Notes: generated from the letters alone by a model not told the origin. Positions 31,290 through 40,378 are shown, numbered from the stretch's first letter. The stretch: DNA of 64,000 bases from Paenisporosarcina sp. HGH0030 (GCF_000411295.1 NZ_KE150421.1:683324-747323); one strand, 5' to 3'. Made by a program: numbers and translations.

Positions 31290-32102
31290 CTATTTCTTCT
31301 TCCCTATATAAAGCAAATGCGAAGAAACGCCTAACATATGCGGATTACTCGCTGTTTCTTTCAGAAGCTCCAGCAATTGAGTGTACTCTTCATCCCCACG
31401 ATTTCTCCAATAATCCCATTGTTCGCTCGTCAAAAGCGTTCCAATATTGGTCGATCCAATCAAATCCAATGTCTCAAACCCTTGGGACTCCATAAATGGT
31501 TTAATATCCTCTACATTAAAGTAATATGCTCCCGTAAACCGGCCTTCCTCGCTATGATTAAACTCACCAGTCTTCATGAAATCCACTATCGCATCCATCT
31601 TATCGTTTGGACTCCAGTTCCAAGGATTCATTAAAGAGCTCAGTACATGCTTGCTTCTTGGCATAAAGGCAACAAACACAATCCCTTCCTGTTTGGTCAC
31701 GCGGTACAGTTCCTGAATCGCTTTTTGTCGGTCATCTTCTTTTTGCAAATGGTACATCGGTCCAAGCGCAAGTGCAGCATCAAACTTCTCATCAGTCAAA
31801 ACAGACAGGTCTCTGGCGTCGGCCACGTGAAAACCTTTAAAGTGTGCATCTAGATCCATTTCTACTGCTTTATCTTGAGCAACTTCAACCAATCTAGGGA
31901 CTAAATCCGTCAATGTCACTTCATACCCTTGGTGTGCCAACCTCATGGCATATTTTCCAGGTCCCGCTCCGTTATCCAGCACACTTCCTGTTGCCGGCAT
32001 ATATTTCTGAATGAAATGCCAATTAATCTGAAACTCTAATGGTTCTCGGTCAAGTCTTCCCCATTCATCAAACTTGGAATAGTACTCAATAATTTTACTC
32101 AT
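31290..32102 (-). CDS. Class I SAM-dependent methyltransferase
   Basis: A 270-residue methyltransferase with the SAM-binding motif SVLDNGAGPGKYAMRLA (about residues 40-56), an acidic motif II (VTLTDLVP) and ALALGPMYHL. It looks like a UbiE/small-molecule type enzyme; the substrate is unknown. ATG 32102 (8 nt from AAGGGG) is preferred over TTG 32108. It lies 24 nt downstream of the GNAT gene and would be co-transcribed under the same T-box. Confidence 0.85.
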   Translation of the reverse strand: MSKIIEYYSKFDEWGRLDREPLEFQINWHFIQKYMPATGSVLDNGAGPGKYAMRLAHQGYEVTLTDLVPRLVEVAQDKAVEMDLDAHFKGFHVADARDLSVLTDEKFDAALALGPMYHLQKEDDRQKAIQELYRVTKQEGIVFVAFMPRSKHVLSSLMNPWNWSPNDKMDAIVDFMKTGEFNHSEEGRFTGAYYFNVEDIKPFMESQGFETLDLIGSTNIGTLLTSEQWDYWRNRGDEEYTQLLELLKETASNPHMLGVSSHLLYIGKKK

Positions 32103-32126
32103 TTTCAAATCCCCTTTTTTGATCTC

Positions 32127-32636
32127 TTATATGTTACTCCAACCATACCCTATTAAATTTAACTGTTTGCCGCCGATTGTAATGTCTTTTTGGTTTTCAA
32201 TGACTTTGGCACCCATTGCTTCGTAGAAATATTTTGAAGGATTATCTTCCAATACCCATACGAGCGCGGATGTCATATTATTTTCCTTAAGCTTCAAAAA
32301 GACTTGTTGCAGCAATTGCCTGCCCATTCCTATGCCTTGAAATTCTTCCAAGATATATAGCGTCGTAATATCAGCCATATAACCTGGATATTCTCCTGAC
32401 TTTTCTTTTCCACCATCAGTAAAACCAACGATTTTCCCGTCCAGTTCAGCTACGAACACATAATTAGTTTCGTTTGAAATATTTTGAATCCACAGCTGGG
32501 TACGATTTTCATAGGAGAGTTTATTCAAAAACACTTCCGGGACGATGTCTTTATAAGTAGTTCTCCAGCAATCCACATGCACACGTGCGATCCCTTCTGC
32601 ATCCGTAACGTTAGCCTCTCTGATTATCATCTTCAT
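32127..32636 (-). CDS. GNAT family N-acetyltransferase
   Basis: A 169-residue acetyltransferase starting MKMIIREANVTDAEGIARVH, with the acetyl-CoA loop EEFQGIGMGRQLLQQ (motif A) and a C-terminal FYEAMGAKV segment. ATG at 32636, 4 nt after GGAAGG, is the start; the longer frame would begin inside the T-box terminator hairpin. It is the first gene after the T-box, so its product may use or detoxify an amino acid or aminoacyl compound. Confidence 0.85.
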   Translation of the reverse strand: MKMIIREANVTDAEGIARVHVDCWRTTYKDIVPEVFLNKLSYENRTQLWIQNISNETNYVFVAELDGKIVGFTDGGKEKSGEYPGYMADITTLYILEEFQGIGMGRQLLQQVFLKLKENNMTSALVWVLEDNPSKYFYEAMGAKVIENQKDITIGGKQLNLIGYGWSNI

Positions 32637-32660
32637 CGTTCCTTCCCTTTTTTTAGACGC

Positions 32661-32907
32661 AAAAAAACCCATCGCTCAAAAGAGACGACAGGTTTACCCT
32701 TCGTGGTACCACTCTTATTGGTTTGTAAACTGAACAAACCTTCTTAAGACTTTATTACGGAAGTGAACCGTTCAGACCTACATGTCAGCCTGACCTCTCA
32801 TAAGCGAGTTGGGGAGTTTATTGACTGTCTTTCACCGACCGACAGCTCTCTGAGCAATAAATATTCCTTAATACTCTTAATCTCTGAGTTTACTTTATGG
32901 GAAAATT
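32661..32907 (-). promoter_or_regulatory. T-box riboswitch leader
   Basis: The leader RNA runs from about 32907 to 32661 on the minus strand. It has the stem I AGAGAG/GGTGAAAG distal elements, the conserved T-box core GAGTGGTACCACG (32703-32714 region) and an intrinsic terminator (stem with AACC...GGTT, then seven T) at 32661-32694. Pairing of TTTATTG with CAATAAA suggests a specifier loop 3' side at 32810-32816 (CTCCCCA in the RNA sense), compatible with Leu, Ser or Pro codons; the exact codon is not certain. It would switch on the GNAT and methyltransferase genes when the cognate tRNA is uncharged. Confidence 0.85.
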
Positions 32908-32913
32908 TTCTTA

Positions 32914-32942
32914 ATGATACAATTGTTTGAATATTTAGTCAA
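32914..32942 (-). promoter_or_regulatory. Sigma-A promoter of the T-box operon
   Basis: On the minus strand TTGACT (32937-32942) and TATCAT (32914-32919) are 17 bp apart, placing the start near 32907, just upstream of T-box stem I. Confidence 0.75.
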
Positions 32943-33040
32943 GAAGATTTTTTAGATAATCAATAATTCCAAAACAACGAAACCTTCCAGTCTTTTCCTG
33001 CGTACACTTAAATAGGAGTTCGAAGGGCGGTAAGAAAATA

Positions 33041-33642
33041 ATGAAAATCAGTAAAATTAAATCTCTACTGGCAGTAAGCCTTTTGGTCAGCACCTTTTTG
33101 TTTTATGGATGTCAGGTCTACTGGGCACATGGACAACAGGCATGCCGTTTATTGTTGGCGACACGAAGAAATATCATGATGAAAAAGGTCACACTGTCAA
33201 AGGTACCTACTCACTAACCGTAGATCTCACCAATTTGGAAAGTAATCTTGGCAAAGATTTGTACAATGATGGAACTCACCGCATTTATGTGACCCACATT
33301 CGAACGTCTGATCATGATGGTGTGTATGAAATTATTTTCAGATCAAGTGGAACATATTCGCAGAGTGGAGCTTCACTAATCTCAGGAATTCATCATGCCG
33401 GGATAAATGGAAATACATTCACATCCGAAATGTCTGCAAAAATGTCTACTGAAATTGATGGTAAGACCTATGAAAACTACCCTTTAAGTACGAGTGGGAT
33501 CAATTTTAGTGACGGCGATGAATTTGGATTTTATACTGGCCCAACAGATGTCCAAGAAACTGATGGTAATATTCCGGGTGAAGTAGAATCGATGAAAATT
33601 ACCGTAAGCATTCTTTATCAAAACCTCTGGAGCAAGAAGTAA
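33041..33642 (+). pseudogene. Frameshifted lipoprotein gene
   Basis: ATG 33041 opens a classic lipoprotein signal (basic KISKIK, hydrophobic core, lipobox LFYGC with Cys24 at 33110-33112). One base after the cysteine the frame is lost. The mature-like part (SGLLGTWTTGMPF onward, 176 residues, beta-rich) continues in another frame from 33112 to 33642. Restoring one base at about 33111 joins them cleanly. It is either a true one-base deletion or a sequencing error. I do not recognise the mature domain. Confidence 0.75.
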
Positions 33643-33659
33643 TCACGATTTAAAGACAA

Positions 33660-34505
33660 TTAACATCTTTCTGCAACATGTTCTGCTTCATCGTGCAGCC
33701 CCATTGAAGTCAGCAATTCCTGTATCAATTCCCAGACCGCTTCATCATAACCAGATGTCACGATGTACCAATAATTTGCATCACGGATGAATGCCAGCTT
33801 TTCTAATTCATTGGCTTGACTCAAAAATAGACGCATTCGTTTCATTTCCTTTTCATCGCACTTTCGTTCTTCAGAAAAAGTGAAGCTCGCTTTTGAAGTC
33901 GTTTCCGAATTTTGATCCGTCACGCCGAGTCCATCCAAAGTAGCCATATGGATAGACTCAGCTCTTTCTTTTTTCACTTCATGTAAATAACTGACTACAT
34001 CCACTTTCTTTGTCCCAAAAACTTCACGACAACGGGTAAGAATACGCTCCCGATCTTTTTTCCATTTTCTTGGCGCATCTTTCCCGAATTCTTTTGCCAG
34101 TTCTTGAGCTTGTTGTTCATTCTCATAACTCCATATGGTTTCCAACATCTCCACATAGGGTACTGAAAAAGCCAAATCTAAAAACTCTCGAATATTCCTT
34201 GCCATGTATCGAATCGGCGGATCATTGGTTGGCGTTACACATACAATTGGGGCTTCGGTTAAATCTGATAAGGAATGAAAATCAGTCAAAAACCCGAAAT
34301 GAATTCCATCACCGCCAGTGCTAGCAAACGCAATTAAATCAGGAGGCGTAATCGCATAAGGATCAAATTGGTTGAATGGTTGAAAACCAATTTGACTAAG
34401 TGAAAGGCCTTTTTCCGCAAACTCTTCTTCCAGTTGGAACAATTGATGGATTTCACGTGGTATTTCATAGGAACCATATGATTCTTTCAATTCAACATTC
34501 CCCAT
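33660..34505 (-). CDS. Hypothetical protein, possibly SMI1/KNR4-like
   Basis: A 281-residue soluble protein. The central stretch DLIAFASTGGDGIHFGFL and PIVCVTPTND loosely resembles SMI1/KNR4 (SUKH) domains found in immunity and housekeeping proteins; this is a weak call. The second half is charged and helical (KKWKKDRERILTRC-like). It is convergent with the lipoprotein gene, the two stops being 17 nt apart. No neighbour suggests a toxin partner. Confidence 0.5.
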   Translation of the reverse strand: MGNVELKESYGSYEIPREIHQLFQLEEEFAEKGLSLSQIGFQPFNQFDPYAITPPDLIAFASTGGDGIHFGFLTDFHSLSDLTEAPIVCVTPTNDPPIRYMARNIREFLDLAFSVPYVEMLETIWSYENEQQAQELAKEFGKDAPRKWKKDRERILTRCREVFGTKKVDVVSYLHEVKKERAESIHMATLDGLGVTDQNSETTSKASFTFSEERKCDEKEMKRMRLFLSQANELEKLAFIRDANYWYIVTSGYDEAVWELIQELLTSMGLHDEAEHVAERC

Positions 34506-34586
34506 TGAACTCTTCCCCCTATCTTCGTCCTTTTACATTTGTTCGATGAATTAACTGGTTAATCCTGCATTTTATGGAAAACAAAA

Positions 34587-34618
34587 AACAGGAAAGAATG
34601 GGTTATCTCTTTCCTGTT
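34587..34618 (-). terminator. Second hairpin in the gap after the anti-sigma gene
   Basis: A perfect 11-bp stem (34587-34597 with 34608-34618) is followed on the minus strand by TTTTTTGTTTT. The 34506-34819 gap otherwise holds only the hairpin at 34690. Confidence 0.75.
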
Positions 34619-34689
34619 ACATAAAATGTTCTTGTTGGGGTCCCTTCAGGAAAATGCAGATTTTCAACGTTAAGAAAATATAATGTGAA

Positions 34690-34724
34690 AAAGCCGCATT
34701 CCAATGGCTATGGAATCCGGCTTT
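34690..34724 (-). terminator. Terminator of the sigma/anti-sigma operon
   Basis: AAAGCCG-ATTCCA pairs with TGGAAT-CGGCTTT (one C-C mismatch), followed on the minus strand by CTTTTTC. It lies about 100 nt after the anti-sigma stop. Confidence 0.75.
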
Positions 34725-34819
34725 CATGACGTTTTTTAATAAAACCCGTTATTCAACTATCGCGTGTTCGTTAGCTTAAGGTACTTCCGCGATATGAGTA
34801 AACAAAGCAAACGAGGTCA

Positions 34820-35848
34820 TTATTTACTTTTATTTAAAGGAACGACTAATTCTAATTCCTTTATTTCTTCATTAAATCCTTGACTATTTGCTCGACTTGG
34901 CTTGAGTGTAAATGATTTTGGTATGGTATCCATTGGAGGCAAAGTCAGTACCATATGATGACCATAGTTCCCAACAGCCATGCCTTCCTGTAGTTTTAGT
35001 TTATCATATACATGACCATTATCATCGACTACAGAGAAATTAAACCATGGCCAACTATCGTTTTTATCCATTTCGGCAGGGTAATCAATCGTTAGGTCTA
35101 TTCTTGTTGATAAAGGTGAGAATGTTACTTTGTCGGCTGTTAGTGTATACACTTCATCGACCGTTTGAGTTGTAACTTCTGGATAAAACTCAAATACATC
35201 ACCTTTTATTTTTTCAAGTGGGAAAGCCACCTTCAACTTACCTTCATAGCCAAATAAATCTTCTCCATGGACCTCAATCTCAATGTTATCGCCATATTCA
35301 TTATACTTAGAAAAGGTAAATTGATGATGTTCAATTATTGTTTTCGAGTTTACGTCATCTTGCCCTATTGAACCCATCGCTGGTTTAATTTCTTGTTGTC
35401 CATTAATTGTTATATAGCTAAAGCCGGCCTTTTCTTCTTTCATCGAAAGTTCTTTTTGACCTGTGTAAACAACTGTTACGATTATCCGGTTTCCATCATA
35501 AGCTGCTTCTTTTACAGTCATTGTTAAGCCGTTTTTACTATCTTGTTTATCAATTACTTTCGTAAGTTGATCGTGTTCAATTTTATCTGAGGCAATGTCT
35601 CTAAAGTCCTTATAAATTGGACCGATCACGGGGATATTTGATAATGCTTCTGCCATGCCTGTTGAAACAAATCCAGAACCAAGCAAAGATATACATAACC
35701 CACATGCAACCAAGATTGACCGTTTTGTGGTTCTTCCTATTTTTCTTTTTTTCTTGGCTTGAAAGATAGCCTCTTTCTCCCTTGCCATTAGCTTTTCAAC
35801 AGGTAGATTTATATTGTCGATAGATCGATTGAATTTGTCCTTATTCAT
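34820..35848 (-). CDS. Anti-sigma factor-like membrane protein (DUF4179 type)
   Basis: A 342-residue protein with a cytoplasmic N-terminal region (about 1-45), one membrane helix (SILVACGLCISLLGSGFVST, about 45-64) and a large extracytoplasmic beta-rich domain. This plan, and its position right behind an ECF sigma gene with an 8-nt overlap, fit a transmembrane anti-sigma factor holding the sigma factor inactive until an envelope signal. The inducing signal is unknown. Confidence 0.8.
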   Translation of the reverse strand: MNKDKFNRSIDNINLPVEKLMAREKEAIFQAKKKRKIGRTTKRSILVACGLCISLLGSGFVSTGMAEALSNIPVIGPIYKDFRDIASDKIEHDQLTKVIDKQDSKNGLTMTVKEAAYDGNRIIVTVVYTGQKELSMKEEKAGFSYITINGQQEIKPAMGSIGQDDVNSKTIIEHHQFTFSKYNEYGDNIEIEVHGEDLFGYEGKLKVAFPLEKIKGDVFEFYPEVTTQTVDEVYTLTADKVTFSPLSTRIDLTIDYPAEMDKNDSWPWFNFSVVDDNGHVYDKLKLQEGMAVGNYGHHMVLTLPPMDTIPKSFTLKPSRANSQGFNEEIKELELVVPLNKSK

Positions 35849-36374
35849 AAAGATACCCCTCCTTTAAAATGGGTCTTAGCTCTTTTTTCGCTCTATTTAA
35901 GTGTGATTTCACGGTTCCTTCCGGATAATTCATGATGGTGGCAATTTCCTTAATGGACAGATCGTGATAATACCTCAACAAAATAATGGTTTTAACAGTA
36001 GGATTTAAGAATTTAAAGGCTTCTGATAAATCCATAGAATGCATTATAAAATCAACATTTTCAGAAGCGATTAATTCAGTAAAGATTTCCTCATCATCTG
36101 TAGAAAAATGGCGGGATTCTTTGCGAATAAAATCAATCGCTTTAAAAACTAGAATTTTTGTAATCCAACTCGCAAAGCTTTCAGGTTTTTTTAATGTCTT
36201 TATTGAAATATAGGCTGTGTAAATAGTATCTTGATAGATATCAAGAGCATCTTGTTCATTTCTAACATATGCATAGGCTGTCCGATACAACTTTTGTCGA
36301 ACAGAACTAATCAATTGTTCAAATGCTTCATCTTCCCCTTTTTTTGCTTTTTGTACTAATTTTGCTATATCCAT
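35841..36374 (-). CDS. ECF-type RNA polymerase sigma factor
   Basis: A 177-residue group 4 sigma factor. Region 2 (YRTAYAYVRNEQDALDIYQDTIYTAY) binds core and -10 DNA; region 4 (SIKEIATIMNYPEGTVKSHLNRAK) reads the -35 element. ATG 36374 behind GGAGAGGAG is chosen over the 24-residue longer frame. It is translationally coupled to the anti-sigma gene. The promoter it recognises, possibly its own, is not obvious in the short upstream region, which abuts transposon remnants. Confidence 0.88.
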   Translation of the reverse strand: MDIAKLVQKAKKGEDEAFEQLISSVRQKLYRTAYAYVRNEQDALDIYQDTIYTAYISIKTLKKPESFASWITKILVFKAIDFIRKESRHFSTDDEEIFTELIASENVDFIMHSMDLSEAFKFLNPTVKTIILLRYYHDLSIKEIATIMNYPEGTVKSHLNRAKKELRPILKEGYLYE

Positions 36375-36454
36375 TCTGGCTCTCCTCTCCGTTACACAAT
36401 AAAGTCGAATGAGGAAGTAAATCGGTTGCAAAATAATTAAATGCATTAAAATTG

Positions 36455-37017
36455 TTATACATTATCTTTTTCCAATTCCCTTAGTCTACGATAAATTGCC
36501 GCCTGACTGATTCCTGTAATTGCACATAACTCCTTTACAGTTTTATCGGTAGTTTTACTTAATTCAATGGCATGATTCATAACTTGATGCTTATCTGTAT
36601 ATTTTTTAACCATTCCGCGATATTTCCCCTTTTGCTTGGCTAATTTAATTCCTGAACGCTGCTTCTCCTTAATCATTTCTCGAACTAGTTCACTAAAGGC
36701 TGCCATTACCGTTAAAAGAATTTACCAGTTGGTGTTCATTCCCAAGTTTAAAATAACAAAGTGTATGTCTCTTTCTCGAAGTTGTTCAACTAATTGCAGT
36801 AGCTGAACAGTATTTCGACCAAGACCACCAATTCGTGTCACAACTAACGTATCATTAGAAGCTATCTTGGAAAGAAGTTCATCTAATAGTGGCTTTTGTT
36901 TAGAAACGCCACTTATATTTTCCTTTACAAGTTCATCTACTCCATATTTTGTAAGTTAATCAATCTGGCTATCTAAATTTTGATCTTGTGTACTTACCCG
37001 AGCTATCCATATATCAT
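36455..37017 (-). pseudogene. Serine resolvase/recombinase, inactivated
   Basis: Read on the minus strand from ATG 37017, the frame gives MIYG, loses one base, then ARVSTQDQNLDSQ with the catalytic serine. A TAA follows, then GVSKQKPLLDELLSK and LVVTRIGGLGRN, a TAA after NTNW, and finally MAAFSELVREMI plus a C-terminal helix-turn-helix (ELCAITGISQAAIYRRL) to 36455. This is a Tn3-type resolvase carrying one frameshift and two stops. The 36455-36706 part remains an open frame. Confidence 0.85.
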
Positions 37018-37084
37018 TTTTATCCCTCTTTTAATCAATAATTTTGATAAGTGTTATTGAGAGTCTATTAAGCTATTAATATCA

Positions 37085-37210
37085 ATGAGCCAAATTCCTG
37101 CCCTTCGTGACTTTCATGAAAATAAGCGTTATTCAATATTAACCGTATATTTATTACATCTTACTCATGAGTTAACAGATACAGCAACATTTATCATAGC
37201 CATGTTTTAA
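37085..37210 (+). pseudogene. Tn3-family transposase fragment
   Basis: A 41-codon frame, SQIPALRDFHENKRYSILTV and then LLHLTHELTD, matches the internal region of Tn3-family transposases where RR-YALL and TD motifs occur. Its ends are truncated. Divergent from the resolvase relic, it reproduces the tnpA/tnpR arrangement of a Tn3-like element that has been almost completely deleted. Confidence 0.65.
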
Positions 37211-37277
37211 TTTGTCAGTCTATATGGATAAAACGCATAGTGATATACTAACAATAGTGTTGGACTATTTTCGAAAT

Positions 37278-37308
37278 ATTAAAACACTATTAAAACACTA
37301 TTAAAACT
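37278..37308. repeat. Tandem 11-bp repeat upstream of the VOC gene
   Basis: ATTAAAACACT occurs twice in full and a third time in part (ATTAAAACT) just before the ribosome binding site of the gene at 37324. It may be a slippage product. Confidence 0.6.
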
Positions 37309-37323
37309 AGAGGAGTGACATGA

Positions 37324-37746
37324 ATGGCTATTGAAGTTTATTTGAATTTTAAAGGGAATTGTCGGGAAGCTGTAGAGTATTATGCGCAGGTATTTAAAAC
37401 AGAAGAACCAAAAATAATGACATTTGGTGAAATGCCGCCAAATGAAGAGTATCCATTACCTGAAGAAGCTAAAAACCTTATTATGCACACACGTTTAAAC
37501 ATGTGTGGCAGCGTCGTCATGTTTTCTGATACATTCCCTGGTATGCCCTTCGTTGAAGGAAATAACATTAGCCTAGCAATAGTCAGTGAGGATCTGGACG
37601 AAATCAAATCACTGTTTGATCAACTGAAAACAGGCGGAACTGTAGGCATGGATTTACAGGAAACGTTCTGGAGTAAATGTTACGGCAGTGTGAAAGATAA
37701 GTTTGGAATCGAATGGCAGTTTAATTATGGCAATGGTGGCATGTAA
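37324..37746 (+). CDS. VOC family protein (PhnB-like)
   Basis: A 140-residue glyoxalase-fold protein of the PhnB/YjdN subgroup: MAIEVYLNFKGNCREAVEYY at the N terminus, MFSDTFPGMPF in the middle and a C-terminal WSKCYGSVKDKFGIEWQF. PhnB-like proteins are of unknown or diverse function; this one lacks clear evidence of metal catalysis. The ribosome binding site GAGGAG lies 9 nt before ATG 37324. Single-gene unit ending at a shared terminator. Confidence 0.85.
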   Translation: MAIEVYLNFKGNCREAVEYYAQVFKTEEPKIMTFGEMPPNEEYPLPEEAKNLIMHTRLNMCGSVVMFSDTFPGMPFVEGNNISLAIVSEDLDEIKSLFDQLKTGGTVGMDLQETFWSKCYGSVKDKFGIEWQFNYGNGGM

Positions 37747-37785
37747 ATACCTCCTATCTAATAATTAAATACAAAAATCCAAATA

Positions 37786-37818
37786 GAAACCCCGTTGAAT
37801 AATGTTCAACGGGGTTTC
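37786..37818. terminator. Bidirectional terminator
   Basis: A perfect 14-bp stem, GAAACCCCGTTGAA with TTCAACGGGGTTTC, separates the convergent genes at 37746 and 37828. Confidence 0.85.
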
Positions 37819-37827
37819 AACTCATTT

Positions 37828-38262
37828 CTAAATTCTGTTATGGTCTGCTTTCCAAGAAACAATCGCTTTCTTTATATCATCTGGGGACAGGTTTTCATTG
37901 ACTGCACGTTCACAAAGAGTTGGAAACTCTTGTTCACCGGCAAAACGTAAGGCAATAATTTGACCGTTACTTAGATTTGAATCTAATAATTTACCTGTTA
38001 ACACAAAATGGCGCAGGTTTTCTTCTGCTCGAATTGTTCGATCTTGGTTCTTTAATGGGCTCATTCTTACCAGAATTGCGACAATTATAATACACACAAC
38101 CATAAGTAACAATAGAATAGATTGCAAGATGTTTTCCCCTGCATTAAATGAGCGGACCACATTGATGATCGACACGACCAAAGTCGCAACTAATAATAAA
38201 GACAGTACATAATGATAAAGCGGGTCTACTTTTACATGTGTTTTGTAATTTTGATTTTCCAT
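37828..38262 (-). CDS. DUF6526-like membrane protein
   Basis: A 144-residue protein with two hydrophobic helices (YHYVLSLLLVATLVVSIINVV and ILLLLMVVCIIIVAILV) followed by a soluble C-terminal domain (RAEENLRHFVLTGKLLDSNL). It resembles the uncharacterised DUF6526 family. ATG 38262 preceded by AAGGAG is chosen over the 7-residue longer frame. Last gene of the ABC exporter operon, 27 nt downstream; its role there is unknown. Confidence 0.7.
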   Translation of the reverse strand: MENQNYKTHVKVDPLYHYVLSLLLVATLVVSIINVVRSFNAGENILQSILLLLMVVCIIIVAILVRMSPLKNQDRTIRAEENLRHFVLTGKLLDSNLSNGQIIALRFAGEQEFPTLCERAVNENLSPDDIKKAIVSWKADHNRI

Positions 38263-38289
38263 CAGTATCTCCTTCATAATCATTAATTC

Positions 38290-39387
38290 TTATTCCCATT
38301 TAAATGTATAACTAGCCATGATGAAAGCTCCAACTAACCAACAGCCTAATATTAGAGCATCCGCACCAAGTTCCATAAACGAAGTCCCAACATTCATCGT
38401 CTCCCGTAATGCATGGCTTAAATGAGAGATCGGTAAAACGTTAACAATCGGCTGAAGAAATTCTGGCATTTCGCGAATTGGGAAAAATACGCCTCCTAAA
38501 AACAACATGGGAAAGGATAAAAATCCTGCAATCGGTCCGGCACTTTCAGGTGTTTTAGCCACCCCTGCAATGATGAAGCCTATCGCCATAAAAGCAAGTG
38601 TCCCTAAAATAACGAATGTTATTAAACTAAGCCAAGACCCGTTTACTTGGGTTCCGTAAATAAGGTGAGCCACTCCTAATACGATAAGTGCTTGCATGCC
38701 GTTCAGCAGTAATCTGGCTGTAATTTGAGCAGCGATAAAAGTGGATGCTTTTAACGTGGTACCTTGCATTCTACGCAATATCCCGCGCTCTCTCCATGCG
38801 GCAATCTGACCTGCTACGCCATTCATGTTGTTACTCATAATCATCATGGCCAGAATTCCTGGCACCAAGAAATCAATATACTTTAAGTCTAAGGCTTCAA
38901 TGCCACTTGCATGAGTCACAATGACTGGCGAGTACTTTGCTTTCTCCTTACTAATCCCATCCACGACACTATTGACAATAGTTAAACCTATTTGCGAAAC
39001 CGCGACATCGGTTTCGTTGTAATATAATGGTAGCTCAAACGGCGTTGTGTTTGAAGCTGCCTTCATTTTTTTCTCATACCCGCTAGGAATCACAACAACG
39101 AGTTGAAGATTTCCTTTTTTTACTTGCTCAAGTGCTTTATCTTTATTGTCGATAATTTCAAGGTTAACTGTTTCAATCTTACCCATCGTATTTGAGAATT
39201 CTTTTGAAAGTGGTGTTTTGTCCTGATCCACTACACCAATCGAGACTGAAACTCCATTGCCGTCTCCTAAAAATGAACCGAGCATAACCATTAGAAAAAT
39301 AGGGAATGCAAGCGTCCAGAAAAGAACTTGGCGATTGCGAAAAAATATTCGTAATTGTGATAACGTTAATTGCAAATAAGCTTTCAT
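38290..39387 (-). CDS. ABC-2 type transporter permease
   Basis: A 365-residue membrane permease with one N-terminal helix, a large extracytoplasmic loop (about 45-170) and five further helices, as in drug or natamycin-type ABC-2 exporters. The AAWRERGILRRMQGT amphipathic segment before the C-terminal helices is a family hallmark. The start overlaps the ATPase stop by 4 nt (ATGA). Probable half of a two-gene efflux system. Confidence 0.9.
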   Translation of the reverse strand: MKAYLQLTLSQLRIFFRNRQVLFWTLAFPIFLMVMLGSFLGDGNGVSVSIGVVDQDKTPLSKEFSNTMGKIETVNLEIIDNKDKALEQVKKGNLQLVVVIPSGYEKKMKAASNTTPFELPLYYNETDVAVSQIGLTIVNSVVDGISKEKAKYSPVIVTHASGIEALDLKYIDFLVPGILAMMIMSNNMNGVAGQIAAWRERGILRRMQGTTLKASTFIAAQITARLLLNGMQALIVLGVAHLIYGTQVNGSWLSLITFVILGTLAFMAIGFIIAGVAKTPESAGPIAGFLSFPMLFLGGVFFPIREMPEFLQPIVNVLPISHLSHALRETMNVGTSFMELGADALILGCWLVGAFIMASYTFKWE

Positions 39388-40316
39388 TCTTCTCTCAGAC
39401 TCCTTCCTGTCATATGAATAAAGACATCTTCCAAGGTCGAAGTTCTGGTCTGAAGATTGATCAATTGGATCTGTTTTTCAGATGTAAATTGAATCAAGCT
39501 TATCAAGGTCTCTTGCAAATTGTCGGTATAAAGTACGTAGGTATCCTTATGTTTCCCAACTTGCTTCACCCCATCAAGCTTTTCAAGCTCTTCTGTCAGG
39601 AAGTTCCCTTCATACTGAAATTCTACTGCACTATCAGACTCTAAACCTTTTATGAGACCTGAAGGAGTATCTAAAGCAATCAGATTCCCTTGATCCATAA
39701 TGGCAATCCGATCACAAAGAACTTGCGCTTCATCCATGTAATGGGTGGTTAATACAGTAGTCTTTCCTTTTTCTTTTAATTTCAATACGATATCCCAAAG
39801 CGTCCTTCTTGCCTGAGGATCAAGTCCAGTTGTCGGTTCATCCAAAAATAGAATCCAAGGATCATGCACGAGGGCAAGCGCAATTGCTAGTCGTTGTTTT
39901 TGACCACCCGATAGAGTCTTGATACGACTCTTTGTTTTCTCCGTTAATACCATATCCTCTATCAACTCGGGAATCGAGACGTTTTTTTGATAAAAACTTG
40001 CATATAATCTCAAAATTTCTTCAACAGTAAGTAATTCAAACAATGTGGTTGATTGTAGCTGGATCCCGATGACTTCTTTCACTTTTAACAAGTCTTTTGC
40101 AATATCAAATCCTCCGATAATCGCTGTTCCCCCATCAGTTTTTCGAAGCCCAACCATCATTTCTAAAGTGGTCGATTTTCCTGCACCATTGGGTCCGAGA
40201 AGTCCGAAAATTTCCCCTTTTTTTACGGAAAAATCAATACTATTAACTGCTGTAAAACTTCCATATTTCTTTACTAATTTTTTTACTTCGATCATCGTTT
40301 CCGTCTGATTTTGCAT
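39384..40316 (-). CDS. ABC transporter ATP-binding protein (DrrA-like)
   Basis: A 310-residue ATPase with Walker A GPNGAGKST (about 40-48), signature LSGGQKQRLAIA (about 136-147), Walker B ILFLDEPTTGLD and the H-loop TTHYMDEA. A C-terminal regulatory extension is typical of DrrA-type drug exporters. ATG 40316 follows a GGGGGAG ribosome binding site. A LexA-like box lies 71-82 nt upstream. Confidence 0.92.
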   Translation of the reverse strand: MQNQTETMIEVKKLVKKYGSFTAVNSIDFSVKKGEIFGLLGPNGAGKSTTLEMMVGLRKTDGGTAIIGGFDIAKDLLKVKEVIGIQLQSTTLFELLTVEEILRLYASFYQKNVSIPELIEDMVLTEKTKSRIKTLSGGQKQRLAIALALVHDPWILFLDEPTTGLDPQARRTLWDIVLKLKEKGKTTVLTTHYMDEAQVLCDRIAIMDQGNLIALDTPSGLIKGLESDSAVEFQYEGNFLTEELEKLDGVKQVGKHKDTYVLYTDNLQETLISLIQFTSEKQIQLINLQTRTSTLEDVFIHMTGRSLREE

Positions 40317-40378
40317 TGTTCACTCCCCCATCGAGTTCGTATCCAATTTTGAATTTTGCTCATAAAATGCTAGTTTTC

